From contig JADJTO010000016.1 of NCBI GenBank assembly GCA_016711105.1, positions 1 to 51,882 on the forward strand: DNA of 51,882 bases, in the 5' to 3' direction. Positions 45,230 through 51,882 of the stretch are shown in pieces (the first letter of the stretch is position 1; each line of letters begins with the position of its first letter). Both the position numbers and the translations under genes were made by a program. The notes below the pieces were generated by a model. The model saw only the letters and a list, made by a program, of their open reading frames with translations, searched no databases and had not been told where the DNA came from. This DNA is from Micropruina sp. GTDB taxonomy: Bacteria > Actinomycetota > Actinomycetes > Propionibacteriales > Propionibacteriaceae.

Positions 45230-46492
45230 CTAGTTGTCGGTAGCGGCCCTGACGCCTTCGAGCCACTTCTGTGTGACCTCATGTGACTTTGCTACGTACA
45301 GCACCAACTCGGCCCGCAGTGGCGATCCTTTGAGAACCGCCCGGCAGACCGGAACCCGACCACGGACCGCTACATACTGCACAAGGTCGGCGATCTTCTC
45401 AGACATGACCTTTGAAAGGGCTCCAACACGGTGCCCATCGAGTCTGACCTCGACGCAGCGATAGGGCTGGGCCCGGTTCCTCTGCTCGTCGATCAGGTGG
45501 AGTGTGACAGCCAGGTGCCGTTCGCGATCGCAGACGTACCTGGTGAGGATGTCCAGGTGGTCTTCCTCGCCCGTTACCTGGATGGCTGCACCTGAGGGGA
45601 GGACCTGATGGGGTTCCTCGGGGGGTTCGTTGAACGACTGGACGCCTTCATGAGGGGGGAGGATCACGGTGACGCTTCCTGGCCCCCCGCCACTGCCGGG
45701 GGCCACCCATACTCGTGCGTCCACGGCGAGGTACTCGCCGCGCCCGGCGAGATCCTGCAGAGCGGGCGAGTAGAGGGCAGCGGTGTCGCGAGGTAGGTAC
45801 CCAACCTGCTCTTTCTGCACGAACACCGCCACAGCATTCGGGTCATACTGGTTGTCCGGTTCGGCGATGAGGGCAGCTGGGAGACCAGTGAGCTCCGTGC
45901 CATTCTCCCCAAGCCGTGCCCGGTTCTTCTTCAGCAGCCGCTGGAAGGCGCTTGTGTAGCGGCTCTCGCCGACGACGTTCTGCCAGATCGTCGGCTTCGC
46001 CCAAGGCTGCACCGCGATCCCTGACTGTTGCCACCCGGCTCCCTGAGGGCTGTGATCGCGCGGCGCCTGGCGCTCTGGCGCCGCATCTGCACCGTGTTGG
46101 AGAGGGAAGAGGCGAGTCGCTTCCGCTCGGTCAAACGCAACCTGGCCTGATTCGACCGGGCGCGCCAGGTTGTGGCTCACAACAGTGACAAGCCATTGGT
46201 GAAGCGAGGCGAACAGGTCGTTGTCCTTGTGGCGGAACATGATCGAGTCGGGGTGCGAGGCCGCTGTCGAGCGGCCGAGGTCGGCCGCTTGAAGGCCCCC
46301 AAGCCCTAGCGTCAACCAACCGTTGGTCAGTCGTGTCGCAGGCTTCAGCTTCACGTCTGAAACGGCCTCTAGGGGAACGCGGTGCGACTGGCGAGTGGTC
46401 AATCCGCCTGCGCGGGCCGCCACACCGTGTTGAGTGAGAACCCACGTCCGACGGGCGATACTTATGGTCCCGTTGTATCCGACATAGTCCAT
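45230..46492 (-). CDS. DUF4429-like/HIRAN-domain protein
   Basis: A 420-aa intact protein. The N-terminal 120 residues (GYNGTISIARRTWVLTQHGV; VPLEAVSDVKLKPATRLTNG; LGLGGLQAADLG) look like the PH-like DUF4429 fold. A HIRAN domain follows at about 165-265: VVGESRYTSAFQRLLKKNRA, PDNQYDPNAVAVFVQKEQVG and YLPRDTAALYSPALQDL. HIRAN domains recognise damaged or branched DNA ends in helicases such as HLTF. A second nucleic-acid-binding-like region lies at about 330-400 (HLAVTLHLIDEQRNRAQPYR; VGALSKVMSEKIADLVQYVA). No catalytic domain is present. It may be a DNA-end sensor; function unknown. Confidence 0.65.
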   Translation of the reverse strand: MDYVGYNGTISIARRTWVLTQHGVAARAGGLTTRQSHRVPLEAVSDVKLKPATRLTNGWLTLGLGGLQAADLGRSTAASHPDSIMFRHKDNDLFASLHQWLVTVVSHNLARPVESGQVAFDRAEATRLFPLQHGADAAPERQAPRDHSPQGAGWQQSGIAVQPWAKPTIWQNVVGESRYTSAFQRLLKKNRARLGENGTELTGLPAALIAEPDNQYDPNAVAVFVQKEQVGYLPRDTAALYSPALQDLAGRGEYLAVDARVWVAPGSGGGPGSVTVILPPHEGVQSFNEPPEEPHQVLPSGAAIQVTGEEDHLDILTRYVCDRERHLAVTLHLIDEQRNRAQPYRCVEVRLDGHRVGALSKVMSEKIADLVQYVAVRGRVPVCRAVLKGSPLRAELVLYVAKSHEVTQKWLEGVRAATDN

Positions 46493-46780
46493 GACGTCAT
46501 CGTCCTACCCTGCCGCCGAGGTGGCGACTTCTGCGGTGCTCGCGGAGGAACCGTCAAGACCCCTGGATCGGGATGTCACGCGGCGTCAGCTTCGCCCGTC
46601 TGTGTCAGCGGCTACCACCTCTGAGGCTGGGACACGCTACGGAGGGGTGTCCAGGTTGCGTCACAGACCCCACCCGACCCGGCGGCCGCGGCGCAGACCG
46701 CGAGGGTGAGGGTCAGCCGGGCAGTCATGAAGGTCAGTGAACCGGACACCGCTGACAGGTGGCGGCGGCCGGTCGCCGGG
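46493..46780. other. intergenic stretch, nothing recognised
   Basis: About 290 bp between the relaxase stop and the start of the HIRAN gene, both on the minus strand. No clear gene, terminator or repeat was identified. Confidence 0.4.
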
Positions 46781-49700
46781 TCAGCGTCGGGGTCCGGGCT
46801 GGGGCAGGGTCGCTGGGGCCGGGTGTGCGGGTTCGCGCCGGGCCGGTGGGGTGGGCGCCGCGCCCGGCCCAGGGGGCGTGGAGGCCAAGGCGGCGGCGGT
46901 GCGGGCGCGGACCTGGGACAGGTCGGCGGTCTGTTCGCCGGCGACGCCGCGGGCGTCCCTGGTCCCAGCGGCGCACTGCCGCGGCGAGCTCGCGGCGGAC
47001 CGCGTCCAGGGGTATGCCGGTGGTGTGCGCGATCTGTTCGGCGTCGTCGTCCCACCTGTCGGGGTGGCCGGCGGCGACCACGACGACGCCGTGGCGGACC
47101 GCCCTCATTCCGGTGAGGTGGTCCAGGCGTTCGGTCAGCAGGGACTGTGACAGGGGGGTGGGGGTGTCCAGGACCTGGCGCACGGCTTCGGGGCCGTGCA
47201 GGGCGAGCAGGTCGGCGGGGTCGCTTTCCTGGGCGTAGGGCCACGGTGTGCGGGTCGAGCCCGTGTTGGGTCAGGAGCCAGTAGTCGCGCTGGGCGCCGA
47301 TCTGCCCGGCGGGGTCGGCGTCGGTGGCCACGAGCGGGACCTGGCGGTGCTGGTGTGCCAGGGTGGCAAGCTGGCTGGCTTGTTCTTCGGTCAGGGCGGT
47401 GCCGAGCGGGGCGAGGCCGACGTACCGGCCGGCCCCGGCGAGGGTGACGACGAGGGCGTCGAGGGGTCCTTCGACCAGGACCGGGGTGGTGCCGGCGGCC
47501 AGGAGGTCAGCTCGGACGGCGTAGAGCTGGGCGCCTTTGTGGAACAGGGCCGTGTCGGCGGTGTTGAGGTACTTCGGTCCCGCGCCTGCGTCCGCGTCGC
47601 GCAGGTGGGGGTGGCGGCGGGCGACGAAGCCGAGCGGCTCGGCCGGCCCGGACTCGGTCGGGGCGGTGATGGGCAGGATGAGCCGGTCGCGGAACCGGTC
47701 GATGATCCGCCCGGCGGCGGTGGTGGTGGCCAGCCCGGACTCGACCAGCTCGAGGTCGGTGGCGCCGTGGCGGCGCAGGTGGGTGACCAGGGTGGTCCAC
47801 CCTGCGGGGGCGTACCCGGGGTTCAGGTGGGGGTCGCCGGTCAGGTCGACGCCGACCCGTTCGGTCAGGTAGCGCTGCGCCCAGGTGCCGGGGAATCTGC
47901 TCGTGTAGTAGTCCAGGGCGAGGCGGTTGAGCTGGCGGATCCGGGCCGGGCTGACCGCGGCGGTGTCGGCCTCGTGGGCGCGGTCGAGCTGGGCGTCGAC
48001 CTGCCGGTCGGTGGGGGGCAGGACCTGCGCGAACTCGCGGGCGCGGGCGGCCCAGAACAGCGTCTCGTCCACGTGGTCGTGGTGGTGGGTCGCGAAGGTC
48101 GGCTCGTCGAGGTCGCCGGGGGGACCTGGCGCGTGGTCGGGATCCTCAAAGCCGTCGGGTTCGGCGCCGTTGAGGGGGTGCAGCGTGGCCCATTCCTGGT
48201 CGGTGGGCGCCCATGGGGGGTGGTCGAGGTCCTCCCAGAAGGGACTGCCGCCGTCGTGAGCGTTGGCCGGTTCGTCGGGGGTGGGCCAGGTGTCGCGTTC
48301 GTTGTCGGTGGGGGGCGGGTCGGTCAGGACGGAGATCCGCCAGACCAGGGCTTGGCACGGGTCGACGTCGTCGCCCTCGGCGGGTAGGTCGGCGAGGAGG
48401 CGCTGCAGGTTGGCGCCGCGGGCGAGGGCATGGTCGATGACGGCGACGAGGGTGGGCCACCAGGGGGACTGGCGGACCGCGGCGGCGTGGTCGGGGCCGA
48501 TGAGGTCGGCCAGTCGGGGTGTCCAGGCGGTGTTCAGGTGGTGGCCGTTCTCGACGTGCGCGGCGACGGCGGGGGCCAGGCGCCCGGCGATGCGCCACCA
48601 CAGTGCGGCGCCGTTGTGGTCATCGGGAAGGGGCCCGTCGGCCAGGGCCTGGCGGACCATGGTTGGGGCGTCCAGTCCGGCGCGGCTGATCGCGGCGAGC
48701 CGTTGGGCCAGCAGCGGGGTGAACGGGTCGCGCCGTGGGTGGACCAAGACGCGGTCGAAGACGTGGCCCCATTCGGCTAGGGCGGGGGTGTGGTTGCCGG
48801 CCAGGCGGGTGTTGAGCCCGCTCTGCCACCGGTTCGCGGCGGCGCCGAGCTGGGGGCCCGGTGGGGCGCCGGTCGGTGGGGGCACGGCGGTGGCAGCGCG
48901 CCAGATCGCGACGTCGACGAGCAGGTCGGTGGCGGGGCGGGCTTGTCCTTGCCGGGCCCAGCCGGGCAGGCCGGCGGCCTGGGCTGCCTGGTCGGCGACC
49001 TGGTCGCGCAGGTCACGGACCCGGGCGGCCCTGGCGGCCAGGTAGGGACCCCACGCCGGGTCGTCGGCCAGGGTGTCGGGGATGGCGGGCAGCCAGGGCA
49101 GCGGCCCGGTCCCGGCGCCGGACAGGCCGGTGTCGTCGAGGCGCCAGTGGATCACGGCGGCGACGTCGGCGGCGGTGTCGACCGAGCGGAGGGTGGCCGC
49201 GGTGTGGAGCTGGTGGACCGGGTCCAGGCCGCGGGCGGAGCGCAGGATCAAGTGGGCGCGCAGGGTGGGCCACGCCTGGGCGTGGGTCAGGTCGGGGACG
49301 ATCGTGTCTGCGGCGGCGTCGAGGCGGGCGACCTGCGCGGCGCCGAGGAGGTGTTCGGCGCCGGCGTGCAGGGAGTCGACATACCGGGCGACGGCGTCGC
49401 CGAGCAGGAAGGTGGGGTCGGCGGCGTCTCGGCCGATGGTGGTCGCTGAGCGGGAGGAGTCGTCCCGGGCCAGGAGCGACTCCAGCAGGTCGGTGGCAGT
49501 CGGTGGGTGCGTGTGGTCCGGGCGGACCACGTTGTGCTCGTCGCCGTCGCCGACGACCTGCAGGTACAGGTGGTTGCCCAGGCGGCCGCGGGTGGCGGCG
49601 GTGTAGGCGAGCTGGCGGGACTCGGCGCCGGTGAGCAGGGTGTGGCTGGTGTCGGCGGTGACGCCTTGGGCGGTGTGGATGGTGGCGGCGTAGCCGAGCT

Positions 49701-51882
49701 CGACGGACGCGCCGACGTAGGCGGCGGGCAGGTCCACGACGCGGCCGCTGACCAGGTGGCGCACGGCCAGGGCGCCGCTGCGGCGAAGGGCGGTGACCTG
49801 CCAGCGGTCGCCGTTCTTGACCCAGTCGGTGGCCGCGACCCGCAGGGCCCGGTCGTTGCGGCGGGTGATGACGGTGTCGCCGACGCCGGCGTGGTTCCCG
49901 TCGGCCAGGGCCACGGCGTGCAGGTCAGGGGCCGCGGTGGTGTCGAGGCGGTGTTGGCGGGCCTGCTGGTTCAGCTGGGCGACCAGGTCGCGGGTGGGGG
50001 CGAGCATGACCGCGTCGAGGCCGGCGTCCCGGTCGCGGCGCCAGGCGGTGAACACGTCGTCGGTGATCGTGGCGAGGTCGCCGACGTGGACCCGGTCGCG
50101 GTCCAGGTAGAACCCCAACGCTTCGGGCAGCCCCTCGCGTAGCGCCAGGGACGCGGCGCCTTCGGCGGGGTCGGTGAAACGCATCAGCTCGCTCAGGTGC
50201 AGGGCGCCGTGGGTGGCTGCGATGTCGCGCAGGACCCCGCCGGCCCCGACGGCGGCGAGCTGCTGGTCGTCGCCGATGAGACGGACCGACCCGCCCGCGG
50301 CCAGGACGTGGCTGGTGACCGTGTCCAGGGTCATCGTGTCGGCCATCCCGGCCTCGTCGATGACGACCAGCGTGGCCGGCCCGATCCGGTGCGCCCAGTC
50401 GGGCAGCCCCCACGGGTGGGGTGGGTCAGGTGCCAGGACAGCTTGGCCATCGTGTCGGTCGCGGCGCCGATGCTGTCGCCGAGGACGGCGGCGGCGGCCG
50501 CGGACGGGGCCAGGCCCAGGACCTCACCGCCGGCGCTGGTCCAGGCCTGGGCCAGGGCTGCCATGGCGGTGGTCTTGCCGGTCCCGGCGGGGGCGATCGC
50601 CAGCTGCACCCGGGCCCCGGAGGTGGCCATCGCCTGGACCAGGGCGCACTGTCCGGCGTTGAGGGGCACCCCCGCGGCGGCGGACGCGGCGATGGTGTCC
50701 TCGACGATGTCGGCCGGTACCCGGGCCCCGTCGAGACGTCCGGCGGCGGCCACGACCCGCGCTTCGGCAGCGAGCAAGGCGGGCGAGGTGTAGCGCGAGC
50801 TGGAGGCGATGCTGTAGACGCTGGACCCGTCGTCGCGGCGCAGCATGTCGGGGACCTCGACGTCGTCGCCGGGGCCGGTCAGCAGCACCGAGTGCAGGGT
50901 CAGGACCTCATCGACCAGCAGGGCGACGACCCGGTCGATGTCGTCGGTGGCCAGGTCCCGGTCGCGGACCTGGCGCAGCGCCTCGGCCTGCACGTGCCAG
51001 CGCTGCCAGTGCGAGCGGCGGGCCTGGACCGTGTCCGCGATCCTCGTCGCGGTGGCATGCACCCACGCGGCGTCAACCCGTCCCAGGCTCGGGGTGTGCG
51101 GGGCCAGGACGGAGGCGATCATCGCCGCGACAGCGCGGTCCCCGCCCAGGACGGTGCGGGCTTGGCGTGCCCAGGTGGCGCGCTGGTCGGCCAGGGCGCG
51201 CGGCTCGTGTTTGGCGTCGCGGGTCTCCAGCGTGGCCTGCTGGGCCAGGTGGATCGACTCGACCGGCGACGGGGGCCGCCCGTGGGTGGCCTGGAACTGT
51301 TGGGCCAGGACGGCCCGGCGGGCCTGGATGCTCTCGCGCCGCGAGGACCACACCCGGTTCAGGGCCGGGTCGACCCCGACGATCTCGCGGACCGGGCGGG
51401 TGCGTGGGTCCTCGGTCGGGCGTGCCTGGAACCGGACCCCCAACGCCGTACCCAGGTAGTGCTCGAGGCGGGTGTTGTACGTCTCGGACGCGGCGACGTT
51501 GGCCTTGAAGATCAGCCTGCCGTCGATGGCCAGCCAGCGGCCGTCGCGGCGGGTCTGGACCTTGTTCGCGACCGCGAGGTGGGTGTGCAGGTCAGGGTCC
51601 CCGGCGCGGGAGTCGCGGTGGGTGAACGCCGCCGCGACCAGGCCACGGGTTTGGACCTGGCGGACCCCGTTGCTGCCCTCACGGGTGAAGAGGGCGTTGT
51701 CCTCCAGGTAGGTCAAGGCGTCCGCCACAGCCATCTGGTGGCACCGCTCGATCGCTGCCGCAACGTGCGGTGGAGCCACCGCCCACAAGGTGCTGACGCT
51801 CTTGACCGGGGAGAACGTCAGGTCATACCCGGCGACCGCGTTGGTCCTCGGACGGCTGTGCCGGGCGATCGTCGCGGCGACC
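46781..51882 (-). pseudogene. traA: MobF (TraA/TrwC-type) relaxase-helicase-primase, 5' end outside window, frameshifted
   Basis: At least 1700 residues are visible; the start lies beyond the window. At the right edge is the relaxase core (AGYDLTFSPVKSVSTLWAVA; LVAAAFTHRDSRAGDPDLHT; THLAVANKVQ), whose H-x-D/H-x-H pattern binds metal. The superfamily 1 helicase has Walker A LAIAPAGTGKTTAMAALAQA, Walker B LVVIDEAGMADTMTL and GGSVRLIGDDQQLAAVGAGG. A DnaG-like C-terminal half follows: LATTTAAGRIIDRFRDRLIL and TOPRIM motifs TPVLVEGPLDALVVTLAGAG and VPLVATDADPAGQIGAQRDY. Slips occur at 50418-50421 (one base lost), near 47240 (gained) and near 46975. In the corrected frame the end is ATLPQPGPRR with TGA at 46781. 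A frame read straight through would reach 46612. Confidence 0.8.

Noticed and set aside
47248..48387. 379-aa plus-strand open frame and several others up to 51.7 kb
   Set aside because: All are antisense to the relaxase-helicase-primase gene and have only GC-bias composition.

Overview
The window is very GC-rich DNA from an actinobacterium, probably of the Micrococcales or Propionibacteriales type. The evidence is the codon bias, the actinobacterial SCO6880/VirB4/VirD4 conjugation gene set, and the mix of insertion sequences (IS701, IS3, IS110, IS256, IS1380, ISAs1). It looks like part of a conjugative plasmid or integrative conjugative element that has collected defence genes and transposable elements. 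No replication gene, integrase of the element itself, rRNA, tRNA or CRISPR array was seen.

Layout. 0-2.5 kb: an IS701-type transposase abuts a regulator that has lost its N-terminus. 2.7-12.6 kb: an accessory island with a nuclease-like hypothetical, a remnant toxin-immunity-like pair, a GIY-YIG protein, a GmrSD-type modification-dependent restriction enzyme, a TPR-like protein, a small HEPN-like protein, a large PD-(D/E)XK-type protein, an ASCH-like protein and an alpha/alpha-toroid protein. 12.7-19.1 kb: a nested transposon stack. An IS3 element is interrupted by a Recombinase-In-Trio (RIT) element and abuts a 5'-truncated IS110, followed by an IS1380 fragment. 19.2-23.4 kb: a Gabija-like OLD nuclease plus UvrD-like helicase, with the OLD gene split by an IS256 element flanked by a 9-bp target duplication. 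24.0-34.9 kb: the main conjugation operon, with many ATGA start/stop overlaps: HTH protein, small coiled protein, P-loop protein, small two-TM protein, bitopic protein, VirB6/TrbL-like protein, SCO6880-family protein, VirB4 ATPase, a wall hydrolase and an AAA ATPase. 35.3-39.3 kb: a BfiI-like restriction-modification set (PLD nuclease plus two methyltransferases). 40.0-43.4 kb: coupling-protein genes (VirD4/TraG). 43.5-44.8 kb: an ISAs1 element with an 8-bp target duplication. 45.2-46.5 kb: a HIRAN protein. 46.8 kb to the window end: a giant MobF relaxase-helicase-primase, cut by the window edge.

How it works together. The relaxase would nick and unwind the transferred strand, the VirD4-like protein would couple it to the channel, and VirB4, VirB6, SCO6880 and the small membrane proteins would form the channel. 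The M23/transglycosylase/NlpC-P60 protein would open the cell wall. The cargo is mostly anti-phage or anti-plasmid defence.

Caution. About 27 single-base frame shifts were found by reading homologous protein sequence across frames. Nearly all lie in G or C runs, and they hit conjugation, defence and transposase genes alike. This looks more like unpolished homopolymer errors than decay of every gene. Entries marked frameshifted give the joined span.
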